DNA from: Diploptera punctata
Taxonomy: Eukaryota > Arthropoda > Insecta > Blattodea > Blaberidae
DNA length: 64,000 bases
NCBI GenBank assembly: GCA_030220185.1
Contig: JASPKZ010004955.1
Span: 1,550,001-1,614,000, forward strand
Reading direction: 5' to 3'
In this document: one piece after another, positions 10,772-19,806 of the stretch
Layout: every line of letters starts with the position of its first letter
Numbering within the stretch: the first letter of the stretch is position 1
The notes under the pieces: generated by a model
What the model saw: the letters and a program-made list of their open reading frames with translations, nothing else
Database searches by the model: none
What the model was told of the DNA's origin: nothing
Position numbers and translations under genes: made by a program

Positions 10772-11032
10772 AAAAGGTTAAATAGGCCTTAAGAAATCCT
10801 TTGGGTGGTGGGATATTAAGGATCCCACCTCTCTAGACAATCATCAGCCCTGCATAATGGCTGTCTTAACCCCAAGAATAAATATCTGGTACTTATTTCC
10901 ATTAGAGTTGATGCCAGGGCCATGGTCCAAACCAGAATGTTTAGGACAATTTAAAAAAACCTAACTTCTTCGCAACTTGAACCCCCGACCTTCTGACTTG
11001 TAGCATATTGCCTTAACTAACTATGTTACAGC
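10772..11032 (-). mobile_element. SINE family 1, copy a
   Basis: Shares a body with 33199-33425 and 58087-58368: a TTAAGGATCCCACC-type 5' part, AATATCTGGTACT(T/C)ATTT, a GGGCCATG region, and at the right end a tRNA-like stretch (TTGAACCCCCGACCTTC, read as GAAGGTCGGGGGTTCAA on the minus strand) resembling a pol III B box. The GTAGCATATTGCCTTAACTAACTATG stretch before its end resembles an A box on the minus strand. No gene content. Confidence 0.7.
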
Positions 11033-11308
11033 TACTGTAACATATTCATAGTAAACTTTTTAAGGTGTTTAACAAACTCTGTTAAATCTTTATGCCAATG
11101 GCGAAGAATGATTATTATACCAGCTGTTGAAGATAGTACTAAGTACAATAATAGCAAAAAGTTTAGTGATTTGTCTGAATGGAAAATTAATCCTTTTTAA
11201 TAAGACTATTCTAACAGAAGCTTTATAAACATTTGGAAATGTATGCCTCTCTATAGAGATAAAATCAAAGTTTTTATTTTGTTATTTTATATAGGTTTTA
11301 AACCATTA

Positions 11309-11590
11309 ATATTTTATTTTAGGAAGTGATATTTTGAGGTTATTTAATTAAATTATTTTTAGTCTGATAATCTTACCTCAATATTAATGTTGATTTGTTC
11401 TTGAACATGTTTCGATTATATCATAATCATCATCAGCGTTTTGCCCAGACCGGTTAGATTTATGTTGCAAACCCTGGATGTCGAAACATGTTCAAGAACA
11501 AATCAACATTAATATTGAGGTAAGATGATCAGATTAAAAATAATTTAATGAAAATAACGTCAAAATATCACTTCTTAAAATAAAATATTA
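11309..11590. repeat. Palindromic 5' terminal repeat of PLE-A
   Basis: The outer box AGGAAGTGATATTTTGAGGTT (about 11322) leads into arms that pair around a centre near 11460. The left arm has TCTTACCTCAATATTAATG and the right its complement at 11501-11525. The arrangement is a head-to-head pair of terminal repeats, known for Penelope elements (pLTRs). The right arm lies in the same orientation as the 3' end of PLE-A at 16500-16562. Confidence 0.8.
11404..11436 (-). ncRNA. Hammerhead-like core in PLE-A 5' terminal repeat
   Basis: Read on the minus strand: CTGATGA, T, stem II GATTAT/ATAATC with loop GAT, GAAA, CATG (self-complementary stem III), then UU. Identical to the core in the 3' terminal repeat at 16500. 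Stem I is weak (two pairs by eye), so activity would depend on dimerisation or loop contacts. Confidence 0.65.
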
Positions 11591-11664
11591 ATTACAACTA
11601 CTTAAGTTACAAGGAAGAAACAAAACCAGAAATTGCATTTGTGTTGTGAATAACGGAAAACAAG

Positions 11665-12054
11665 ATGGCGTCCTCCAAACTCAATAACTTTAATAACTAT
11701 TTTTCGGAAACTAAATATGAAATTAAAAAGTTTTTAAAATTAAGAGAGAAGAAATTTAAACAATTAGCGGACATTAAATTCATCAACCAATGTTTAAAAT
11801 TAGAATTGGTCCCCATGCCCATGTTCATCAGAAAAACTGTCAGGAAAAACAATAACAACAAACAACAACAAATTTTAGAAAACAAATTACTCAAACTCGA
11901 AAAGAATAAACACTATGAAATAATCAACAATCTGGATATTGAAATATATTTGTTACATATCAAACTACGTAAAATATTAGGAAACATCATTTGGGAAAAC
12001 CTAGAAAATAATTTTTTTCACCTATTTGAACCTGACAATGAAGAAGAAAATTGA
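11665..12054 (+). pseudogene. PLE-A N-terminal protein region
   Basis: 129 residues, lysine- and asparagine-rich, starting MASSKLNNFNNYF. It contains INQCLKLELVPMPMFIRKTV, which I read as the N-terminal region of Penelope-like polyproteins in front of the ADKGN motif. It ends at a stop in NEEEN. The rest of the polyprotein is in pieces downstream. I chose the first ATG because it is the first after the palindromic terminal repeat. No other family fits, but this part of PLEs is poorly conserved. Confidence 0.6.
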
Positions 12055-12373
12055 GAAACAAAAGAAAAAGATAAATAATTTGTTAAATAAACCAAAGAAA
12101 AGGGGAAGAAAGAATATACCAAATATAATCAAACGTCACAAAGAATCCAGAAATGAAGAAAAATCATAATCCACCAGAAATTATGTTAAAAATTTTTCAA
12201 AAGCAACCTTTAACCTAGAAGAGACAAAATTGTTAGCAAAGGGTCTAAAAACAGCAATAGATATTCCAACAAAATAGAAGAATACATAGTGGATATCGAA
12301 AATTCGATAGAAGGGTTAGTTACAGAATCAACTTTTATAAGATTCATGATGTGTTCCATTGAGGTATTATTCA

Positions 12374-12956
12374 AAATTAACATAAAATTATGGAATATTC
12401 ACCTGAAAGGTCCGTCTCCTCAACTTAATTAATTATTTAACTGTAGCGCTTTTGGGACTTGTCCCATCATCGGCAGGATTCAAAACTGGTGTTTCACTGA
12501 AGATCTGGTAGAGGGGGTTGCATGTATTGGGTTCGTTTTCGTTTATCAGGTTGTCGTTGTTGTGAGCTGCTTTCATGATTTCCATCTCTTCGAGTATGTT
12601 TATCTTCGCTGAATTATTTTCTCTGTGCATTACTGTTAGGGTGTTTTCAATATTTAACATGCGATGTCCCAAATATTGAAAACACCCTAACAGTAATGCA
12701 CAGAGAAAATAATCCAGCGAAGATAAACATACTCGAAGAGATGGAAATCATGAAAGCAGCTCACAACAACGACAACCTGATAAACAAAAACGAACCCAAT
12801 ACATGCAACCCCCTCTACCAGATCTTCAGTGAAACACCAGTTTTGAATCCTGCCGATGATGGGACAAGTCCCGAAAGCGCTACAGTTAAATAATTAATTA
12901 AGTTGAGGAGACGGACCTTTCAGGTGAATATTCCATAATTTTATGTTAATTTAGTT
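12374..12956. mobile_element. Inverted dimer of the PLE-B 3' end
   Basis: A palindrome of roughly 290-bp arms with its centre near 12665. Each arm is the last part of PLE-B, including the last ~80 codons of the endonuclease region (12672-12433 on minus, 12696-12893 on plus, both with NPADDGTSP near the C-terminus) and the 3' untranslated end. A short piece of the PLE-B 5' end (CAACTTTTATAAGATTCA, 12333-12350) sits just left of it. The two coding arms differ at only a few positions. Confidence 0.85.
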
Positions 12957-13235
12957 AGAAAAAATGATCATCAGATAAAAATGTGAAGAAGTTTTGGATA
13001 AAATAAAGAACACAAATAAAAACCCAGTTTAGAAGAAAAATTTAAAAGCACTCAAAGAAATAAATAACAAAAATGTTGTATATACAAAATCAGATATGGG
13101 TAACCAAATCATAATTCTAGACAAAGAAGATTATCAAAACAGAATGGAATAACTTTTGAAAGAAGAAGAGTATGAAAAAATTAAGAATGATCCCCTACCC
13201 AAAACCATCAAAAAAGTAGAAAACTGTCTTAAAAA
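12957..13235 (+). pseudogene. PLE-A pre-RT region remnant
   Basis: Reads VYTKSDMGNQIIILDKEDYQ around 13078-13135, the PLE-A version of the conserved ADKGN motif, followed by a stop and KEEEYEKIKNDPLPKTIKK. The reading is cut at 13235 by the foldback element and resumes after 14867, with GTCTTAAAAA duplicated at the junctions. Confidence 0.75.
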
Positions 13236-13330
13236 ATTAAGTTATGTAGTTAGGAAATAACACTATGAGATTTATTTTAATTTTGTTGAGTTGTTTCTTG
13301 ACTCACCTCATACTTCTTAACTCCCTCGCA

Positions 13331-13367
13331 GATCTAGATTTCGTCACTGTATTTGTGACATTCTCAA
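13331..13367 (-). ncRNA. Hammerhead-like core in foldback 5
   Basis: Minus strand: TTGAGAA (two changes from CUGANGA), T, stem II GTCAC/GTGAC with a 7-nt loop, GAAA, TCTAGA (self-complementary stem III), then UC. GCA before the core and TGC after the cleavage position can pair as stem I. The opposite arm (13437-13470) keeps the stem but has GAAA shortened to GA. Structure is clear; the core is partly decayed. Confidence 0.5.
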
Positions 13368-13491
13368 TGCTGTTCACATTCACAACTGATGTCCAATTGT
13401 CTCCTCCAAGGATGTCAGTTGTGAACGTGAACAGCATTGAGAATGTCACAAATGCAGTGACGATCTAGATCTGTGAGGGAGTTAAGAAGTA

Positions 13492-14824
13492 CAGGGTGAG
13501 GCAATGAAACGGCACGATTTTGAAAAATCACCAATAATATATTTACAAAAAGAGTATAATTATTTGAACATGAATCTTAAGTACATGAGTGGAAATTAAT
13601 GTTTTACCTTAAAAAACAATCATTTTTTGAATATGGTGCCAGTAAGGTGACGTCCTTGGTTTTGCACACATTGTTGGAGTCTAAGATGAAATCCACCCAT
13701 GGCGTTCTGTAGCATCTGCAAAGGAATGTTGTTAATTTCCTGCCGGATTCTCTCCTTCAGATCTTCTTTTGTTCTTGGTGCATTTTCCTCGAAGACTTTG
13801 CATTTAAGATAGCCCCAAAGAAAGAAGTCTGGGGCGGTCAAATCTGGCGAACGGGGAGGCCAAGGGATATCACCATTCTTGCTGATTAGCCGTCCTGGAA
13901 AAGCGAGTCTCAGCAAACCCATTGAGACATTAGCAGTATGGCTTGTTGCACCATCTTGCTGGAAGAGTGTTTCTTCATCTGGATCATACTGATCGATGCC
14001 AGGCAGACCAAAAGTTACTAACATGTCAGCATAACGTTCAGAGTTCACCGTTACTGTGTTACCATGTTCATCTTCAAAAAAATAGGGTCCCACGAGTCCA
14101 CGAGAAGATACTGCACACCAAACTGTTACTTTTTCAGAATGGAGAGGTTTTTCATGAAGATCACGTGGGTTATTTGCGGACCAATACCGGAAGTTCTGCT
14201 TGTTAACGTAACCACTAAGGTGAAAGTGGGCTTCATCACTCATCCATAAGTTATGCACTCTTTCTCCATTTGTTCCGATAACATTAAGCATCGCTTGGCA
14301 AAAGCGTATGCGATGATTGTAATCGTTAGGTTGTAGGGCTTGCACTATCTGCATTTTGTATGGGTGATAGTGTAGGTCATTCTTCAAAATCCGTCTCACT
14401 GATCGATTGCTGAGACCAAGTTGAGCGCTGTGCTGATTTTCGCGGACTTCGTGTTAATGCATCGCGCACACGATCAATGTTCTCTGGGGTCCTGATTGTT
14501 TTTTCACTACCACCAATTTTCTTCGTCGTGCTTGCAGTGGCTTCAAAGTTTTTCACCCACAGGAGGATAGCTTTCCTCGATGGCACAGGAGCCCGTGGCG
14601 GTAGATTAAACTTAAGACGGAAAGCACGTTGGGCACCAACCACACTATCCATGTTTTTATAATATGCTTTTACAGCAAACGCACGTTGCACGCTTGACCA
14701 ACGCTCCATGGCTACTGAAATTTCCACTTGTCTAGATGCTCAAGGTCGTTTCCCCCACTCCCATAACCCCCCACTGCGCCCGTCAGCCGGAGTCCAAATC
14801 GTGCCGTTTCATTGCCTCACCCAG
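13492..14824 (-). mobile_element. mariner-like transposon
   Basis: 1333 bp with terminal inverted repeats CAGGGTGAGGCAATGAAACG (13492) and complement ending at 14824, TA on both sides (13490-13491, 14825-14826). The transposase fills most of the element on the minus strand. It inserted into the right arm of foldback 5, which restores its arm exactly when the mariner and one TA are removed. Confidence 0.93.
13620..14727 (-). pseudogene. mariner-family transposase, one frameshift
   Basis: The N-terminal part (14727-14377) reads RWSSVQRAFAVKAYYKN with AQRAFRLKFNLPPRAPVPS, the insect transposase HTH region often annotated as DUF4817. The C-terminal part (14399-13620) holds the catalytic domain: LWMSDEAHFHLSGYVNKQN, VWCAVSSRGLVGPYFF, LFQQDGATSHTA and WPPRSPDLTAPDFFLWGYLK, with 36 residues between the last two acidic positions. 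The two parts overlap in different frames near 14377-14460, so a single frameshift separates the HTH from the catalytic half. Otherwise complete. Confidence 0.9.
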
Positions 14825-14866
14825 TATGAGGTGAGTCAAGAAACAACTCAACAAAAGTCTTAAAAA

Positions 14867-15819
14867 TGTTAAAATTCTAACTGAAAAAAAAAAATTAAAT
14901 TAAAAGTGAGCAACCCAAAAAACCCTAATATTCATGGACTTCCCAAAATTAAAAAATTCACGAACCTGGAAACAAAACGAGGCCAATAAACAATATTGGA
15001 TCACCAACCTACAAAATTTCAAAATGGCTGAATAATGAATTTAAAAGAATTAATAATTTTGAAAGTCTACAGATTGAAAATTCATTGGCATTAGTTAAAA
15101 AATTAGAAAAAGTGGAAATGAGCCTACAGATAGATTAGTTTCCTTTGGCATTGTTAAATGTACCGAAACAAAAAACTTTGGAGATACTGAACAACTGGTT
15201 AAATAAAAACAACATAGACAGAGAGATCAGAGAAGACTATTTGAAATTAACTGAGTTATGCATTGACCAAATATTTTTTACATTCAATGGGAGTTTCTAT
15301 AGACAAAAATCAGGACTCTCAATGGGAAACCCATTATCACCTTTCTTGGCAAATTTATTTAAGAGCAATTTTGAATGTAAAATCACTAAAGCACATCCCA
15401 CAATGTTTAAATTTTGGAGCAGATATGTAGATGATATAATTTGTATTGTAAAAGAAAAACATGTAGAAGATTCCCTAAAACTGTTAAATTTACTGACTAC
15501 AAACATCAAATTTACCAAAGAAATAGAAGAAAATAAACAAATACCTTTTTTGGATCTTAAATTGGTCAGAAACGAAGAAAAAAGAAAAATTATATTTGGG
15601 ATTCATAGGAAAGACACTCATACAGAAAATTGTATTAAATCAACATGGTTCAATCCAATTGGACATAAATTAGAAGCCTTTAATAGTTTAACTCATAGAT
15701 TAATAAACTTACCCTTAAACGAAGAGGATTTGAAACAGGAGAAAAAACACATAATCAAAGTAGCAAAAGAAAATGGGTTTGATGAAAAAAATGGTACACA
15801 AAAGGATAGAAAAGTATAA
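14867..15819 (+). pseudogene. PLE-A reverse transcriptase
   Basis: An upstream frame gives NPNIHGLPKI (about 14919-14950), the Penelope RT entry motif, before small frameshifts and a stop at about 15135. The long frame 15145-15819 contains FYRQKSGLSMGNPLSPFLANL (residues about 51-71), the PLE form of the thumb-proximal GLPMGSPLS motif, and WSRYVDDIICIV (about residues 91-102) with the catalytic aspartates, then the IPFLDLKLVRN motif. It would copy RNA primed at the target site. The catalytic YVDD is intact in this copy, but the polyprotein around it is broken. Confidence 0.88.
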
Positions 15820-16133
15820 GAAACAAAAAATGATCAACAGAAGTACTCTTGAAAAAGAAAAACCACCTATGAAAAAATATAGGAAATTCACATATCACCC
15901 TTGGGTACAAAATAAATTCCAAAAGATATTTGAGAAGTTTAATATTAAATTAGCACCAAAAAATAACTACAGTTTAAATAAACTAATAAAAACCAACAAA
16001 AATGAAAAAAACTGATACAAATAAAAAATCAGGAATATATCAAATTGAATGTATGTGCTGTGAAAAAAAAAAAATATATATATATAGAGATCCGGGTTCG
16101 AATCCCGTCCAGGTATTTATTTTTCTTATCATA

Positions 16134-16172
<39 letters not shown>

Positions 16173-16420
16173 AAAAACAAAAAGAAACCTAAAAATTAGA
16201 ACCAAAGAACACATAAGAAATATTAAAAATGGGGAAATAGAAAAATCTGCAGTTGCTGCTCATGTTTGGTCTGAAAAACATAATATAAATTCGGACATTA
16301 AACACTAAACAGTTAGAAAATACAAAAGAGCTGACTATTTGGGAAAAAATCTATATTCAGAAGAACAAAAACAGAGTTATGAATTTTGAAATACCGATGG
16401 AGCATGACCTTGTTTGAAGG
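15773..16420 (+). pseudogene. PLE-A linker and GIY-YIG endonuclease
   Basis: The linker (15773-16015) reads KYRKFTYHPWVQNKFQKIFE and NYSLNKLIKTNKN, typical of PLEs between RT and endonuclease. The GIY-YIG domain starts GIYQIECMCCEKK (16030-16066), is interrupted by a tRNA fragment and (TA)n, and continues GKTKRNLKIRTKEHIRNIKNGE and AAHVWSEKH (16171-16290). The end of the frame, up to about 16400, reads LTIWEKIYIQK-like and MNFEIPMEHD. The endonuclease nicks the target DNA. Several frame changes are visible. Confidence 0.85.
16062..16170 (+). repeat. tRNA T-arm fragment inside a (TA)n tract
   Basis: Between two TA-rich tracts (16071-16086 and 16135-16170) sits GATCCGGGTTCGAATCCCGTCC (16088-16109), a perfect pol III B-box/T-arm hairpin, followed by AGGTATTTATTTTTCTTATC. 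It splits the GIY-YIG sequence exactly, so it is a late insertion, probably the 3' part of a tRNA-derived SINE, with the TA tracts acting as target duplication or expanding afterwards. Confidence 0.7.
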
Positions 16421-16499
16421 TTCTTTGGCCAACCATAGGATGGAGCTGACATCGACATCCAGGATGTGCAACATAAATCTAACCAGTCTGGGCAAAATG

Positions 16500-16532
16500 C
16501 TGATGATGATTATGATATAATCGAAACATGTT
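16500..16532 (+). ncRNA. Hammerhead-like core in PLE-A 3' terminal repeat
   Basis: CTGATGA, T, stem II GATTAT/ATAATC with loop GAT, GAAA, CATG, UU. It lies about 100 bp downstream of the endonuclease coding region, on the sense strand of the element, the place where hammerheads are known in Penelope-like elements. The same core occurs inverted at 11404-11436. Confidence 0.7.
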
Positions 16533-16562
16533 CAAGAACAAACCAACATTAATATTGAGGTA

Positions 16563-16848
16563 AGATGATTAGTTTGAGCCTTTGGCATGGGTTCCATGAA
16601 GTAGTCCCCGCCTGGAGAACCGAATGGGGGACTATTTGACCTCCAGAAAATTTTACCCCTGTTGAACCCATGTCCGCATTTCTTGACGGTTGTATTTTTA
16701 CAGTGAAAGGTCGTCACTCTTTTGACCAAGGTACTTTTTTCGTCTGGCTTTTCACCTTCGACCAGTCCGGCAAGGGTAACCCTATCGGCAGCAATGCTAC
16801 CACTGGCATAGCTCTCAGGATCATTTAAGCACGCAAGCATTGGACTAA
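16563..16848 (-). mobile_element. 5' fragment of an RNase H-type LINE
   Basis: The minus strand encodes SIAADRVTLAGLVEGEKPDEK and KCGHGFNRGKIFWRSNSPPF. Its AAATAGTCCCCCATTCGG block is shared with the 5' region of the complete LINE at 37887-41815 (positions 38080-38100). So this is the 5' part of a related LINE, or a short element derived from it, inserted in the 3' terminal repeat of PLE-A. The host sequence resumes with AAAAATAATTTAAT at 16848. Confidence 0.65.
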
Positions 16849-16974
16849 AAATAATTTAATTTAAACCATTAGTTCTATTTTATGTTTTAGCATATAGTAT
16901 AATATTTTAACAATGTAAATTATTTTGTAGCTCTAAAAGTGTACTCGCACTGTAACCGAGTGTTTTAATGTATC

Positions 16975-17312
16975 TCACCTTGTTGCAGAGCTACTGGACT
17001 TACAGTAGTTCAAGTTCCAAGGGGAAGAAATTTTCTCATGGAGTTTCAGCCAGTATGGGACCAGTTCCCACCCAGCATCCTGAGTAATTTGGTTAGCTAC
17101 AATAAGTAGCAACTCCAGGTTGAGAAAACCAGCTATAACAACTGGGAGTCCCGATATCCTGACCATATGTTACACATATACTGGTTGAATGATTGTCCAC
17201 CTCTGTGATTGACACATGTGGATGTGAGGCCAGCAGCCTGATGGTAGGCCAATGATTTTCTAGGTCTGTCATGCCATAGAAATGATCTTTGATGTTTAAG
17301 TGTCCAAAAAAA
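16975..17312 (+). mobile_element. SINE family 2, copy a (diverged)
   Basis: Aligns over its whole length with the copy at 21746-22083: GAAGAAATTTTCTCATGG, GCCAGTATGGGACC, CCCACCCAGCATC, GTAGCTACAATAAGTAGC-like and GATGTGAGGCCAGCAGCC blocks in the same order. The tRNA-like head is eroded here. It sits 340 bp upstream of the Mint exon. Confidence 0.8.
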
Positions 17313-17650
17313 ATCACAAAAAAATGTAAATTATGGCAGATGACAATTTGAAGGCCAGTGAGGAAATCTTCTGTTTTATATATATGAGTATTAATTGAAC
17401 ATTTTAAATTATTTCTGCAAGGTGTATTTGTTAAAGAAATTTACAAAAATTTCTCATATTTTTAATATATCTTGCTCAACTTATACCAAAAGTATTGCAT
17501 TTTGGCTAAAAATATGTTTATTTTATATGCATGCTACTTTTCCTGTGGATCTGATGCAGGCATTGGTAAGTATAATGACCTCAAAAATAAGTAGCTATTG
17601 CATTGTGACACAATTGATTTTCAGTTAATTCAAGTGTGTTTGTTGTGTAG
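17313..17650 (+). other. Intron sequence before the Mint exon
   Basis: No gene seen. A frame at 17395-17628 is open but has no protein resemblance and AT-rich composition. The stretch ends in TGTTTGTTGTGTAG, an acceptable polypyrimidine-AG acceptor for the following exon. Confidence 0.5.
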
Positions 17651-17737
17651 GCACCAGAAGGCGAGACACAACCAAGCACAGAGGTGGATTTATTCATCTC
17701 CACAGAAAAAATAATGGTCCTCAATACCGATCTCAAG
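17651..17737 (+). CDS. X11L: Mint/X11 (APBA) adaptor, PTB-domain exon
   Basis: 29 codons, phase 0 at both ends, with AG before and GTAACA after. It encodes APEGETQPSTEV followed by DLFISTEKIMVLNTDLK, the strand region in the middle of the PTB domain of Mint/X11 proteins. This domain binds the NPxY motif of amyloid-precursor-type receptors; Mint proteins are cytosolic scaffolds at synapses and in the secretory pathway. The first part of the PTB domain and the long N-terminus must lie upstream, and I found no further exon in 1-17650. The next exon is 11.1 kb downstream. Purifying selection is evident against the broken repeats around it. Confidence 0.95.
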
Positions 17738-18048
17738 GTAACAAACAGATAAATGATTTTTTTAGCTATATATTAAGTTTATAAAGAAAGTCTACACAAA
17801 AAAAAAATTATCAGCAAGAATATAAACTGAATATTTAGCATACATTAAAAATTTTCATCAGACGAGTTTTAGAAATTTTATTGAGTGGGAAAAATAAATA
17901 TATATTCTTTTATATACCTTTTTCTATTGGTAATATCTAATTTTAGAAATATTAGTAAATTTTGTACAATAAAAAACATTTTCAGAATGCAATAGACAAA
18001 ATATATACTGAAGTTACATTAATAATCTCCAAAAATCAGGTTAATATT
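17738..18048 (+). other. Start of the 11.1 kb intron
   Basis: Donor GTAACA, then AT-rich sequence without recognisable content up to the next mariner. Confidence 0.6.
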
Positions 18049-18359
18049 CAGAGCAATCAGTATAGCATTGGACAGCAGACACAGGGATTTCACTGTACAC
18101 TGCTGATACACTCGCGGTGGGGAACAGACAGCGTAGGATTGCAGTGATACAACCACACACATTTTCGTATCTATTTAACAAATTGTCGTACTTACCAACT
18201 TTATTGGCACAGTGCTTGAACCATCCACCTTCATTGTCCATACATTTTTGACACCTCTTTATAAAATTTCCCATAACTCACTATAGTTCTCTACTACTGA
18301 TGTTGTTAATTTCGTCACGGATATTAACGTTTCAGTTATTCCAGAGTGCGTGGGTTTTT

Positions 18360-19214
18360 CTTGTACATAGCATTTTTCAATCTGCCCCAGAGATAGAAAT
18401 CACAGGGGGTTATATCGGTAGAATAAGCAGGTCATAAATTCCTACTAATAATTCTGTCATGGAACACAATTTGAATTCTGCGCATTGAAATATCAGTTGT
18501 ATGAGCTGTAGCAGTGTCTTGCTGGAAGTATGCAAAATCACACTCCCTGTCGGTTAATTCCCTGAAGAAGGGTGTCAGAATTCCATTCACATATGTACTA
18601 GAATCGACTGTATTCCGAAAGAAAATGGGGCTTATGATTCTTTTGCCACTAATGGCACACCATACACCAATTTTCGCATCATTGAGGGGCACTTCATGTA
18701 CAGTATTAGAGTTCCCAGGACCCCACAGATGATTGTTTTGTAAACTAATGTAACCATGGAGATCGAACCATGACTCATCCAAAAAATATATTAAATGTGG
18801 ATCTATTAGGCCATTATGAATATTATTTAGCATCCACTCACAAAATGTGTGCCTACGAATAGGGTTACCAGGTTGAAGAACATGTATCTTGGTTATTTTA
18901 TATGGATGTAGCTTTAATAATTTAGTAGTTTTTATACAGAGACATAAATTCCTATTTGTTGCGAAAGGTGCCTAAGTGATTTTCTAGGAGACTTCCAATC
19001 AATAACCGATGTCATCTGTTATTTCTTCTGTGAGAATGCTTGTGTGGCTTCTTAGGCTGCACACTTCCTGTTGCGTGAAATTTGTTGCACAGATTATGAA
19101 CTGTTGAACATGATGGAGTTTTACACCTGGGAATCGTGTTTCAAAGAGTCTTCGTGACTGAGTTAACAAGTCCGTAGTAATTCTGCCCGAGGGCAGGTCT
19201 TTCATTGTAGTCAT
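18360..19214 (-). pseudogene. mariner-family transposase remnant
   Basis: The catalytic part reads IYFLDESWFDLHGYISLQN, GVWCAISGKRIISPIFF and AYFQQDTATAHTTD. A TGA stop follows RNL, after which PAYSTDITPCDFYLWGRLK continues, carrying the third acidic position. The N-terminal HTH part (19214-18999) is in pieces. It is related to the transposase at 13620-14727 but clearly more diverged. Several stops make it dead. Confidence 0.85.
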
Positions 19215-19282
19215 AGCATTTTCATGCTATGCTTCATAGCTTTACTAGGAAATTATAAGTATAGTAGCTTCTCATTGCTTTC

Positions 19283-19490
19283 CACACTGGTGAAGGATGA
19301 TGATAATGATAAAAAGGATGATGATGATGGCCGGATGATTTTCGGGGACCATTGGGCCCTAAGCTTCCTGACATTTGTCTTACAGGTGAGAAAAAACCTC
19401 ACTCAAGAGCCTGTCCTGACCGGGAATCAAACCCGGGCCCACTGCATGACAAGGCAGCATGCTACCTCGAGACCACAGTGGTGGACATTT
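19283..19490 (-). mobile_element. tRNA-derived SINE (family 4)
   Basis: Minus-strand order: CACTGTGGTCTCGAGGTAGC (A-box-like), GGGCCCGGGTTTGATTCCC (B box, 19421-19443), a body, and a 3' tail of ATC/CAT triplets (19298-19331). The tRNA head shows this is pol III derived. It lies inside the mariner at 18049-19806. Exact ends are not fixed. Confidence 0.75.
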
Positions 19491-19806
19491 AACAAATATT
19501 GATCATAAATAAATACATGTTGTTTGGTAGAAAAATTATTAGTCATTATATAGTTTACACTTACACACATGTCGTTCAGTTTACATTATACACACGTCAT
19601 TCAGTTCACAAGAAAAAGCAAGAAAGCACATTATCCACTTGAGGCACACAATCTGACTGCAACTGTGAATGTGTGGGATGTATTCGTATTACTCGTATAA
19701 TGCTGAGTCAGCACACATTTCAAGTCCCATGTCTGCACGTGTAAGCCTTCGTTATCACACAGCACAAACACTGCGTCTGCTGTCCAATACTATACTGATC
19801 GCTCTG

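Larger units (their letters stand above)
13236..14856. mobile_element. Foldback element 5, split by a mariner
   Basis: Flanked by GTCTTAAAAA at 13226-13235 and 14857-14866. It starts ATTAAGTTATGTAG, then the GGAAATAACACTATGAG box (13253-13269), then arms with CTCACCTCATACTTC. The right arm is interrupted after 13491 and resumes at 14825 with TATGAGGTGAGTCAAG. The beginning is nearly identical to the element at 62116, so both belong to one subfamily. It carries a hammerhead-like core in the left arm. Confidence 0.85.
11309..16860 (+). mobile_element. Penelope-like element PLE-A, complete in outline, with nested insertions
   Basis: Bounded by an 11-bp duplication TTAAACCATTA at 11298-11308 and 16861-16871. 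Layout: palindromic terminal repeat (11309-11590), N-terminal frame (11665-12054), degraded pre-RT region (12055-12330, 12957-13225), RT (14867-15819), GIY-YIG endonuclease (15773-16420), 3' terminal repeat with hammerhead core (16460-16562, 16849-16860). Interruptions: PLE-B inverted dimer (12331-12956), foldback with mariner (13236-14856), a tRNA fragment in (TA)n (16062-16170) and a LINE 5' fragment (16563-16848). The coding frame has stops, so it is inactive. Confidence 0.85.
18049..19806 (-). mobile_element. mariner-like transposon, degraded
   Basis: Inverted ends CAGAGCAATCAGTATAGCAT (18049) and CAGAGCGATCAGTATAGTAT (complement, ending 19806), followed by TGGACAGCAGAC on both sides. TA follows the right end; the left flank is eroded. 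Transposase remnants lie on the minus strand at 19214-18999 (N-terminal) and 18833-18360 (catalytic). A tRNA-derived SINE (19283-19490) is inserted near its 5' side. Confidence 0.8.

Noticed and set aside
16002..16308. Overlapping plus and minus frames rich in IY repeats
   Set aside because: They arise from the (TA)n tract inserted in the Penelope endonuclease.
17395..17628. Additional upstream Mint exon
   Set aside because: The open frame shows no similarity to the N-terminal half of a PTB domain and is as AT-rich as the intron.
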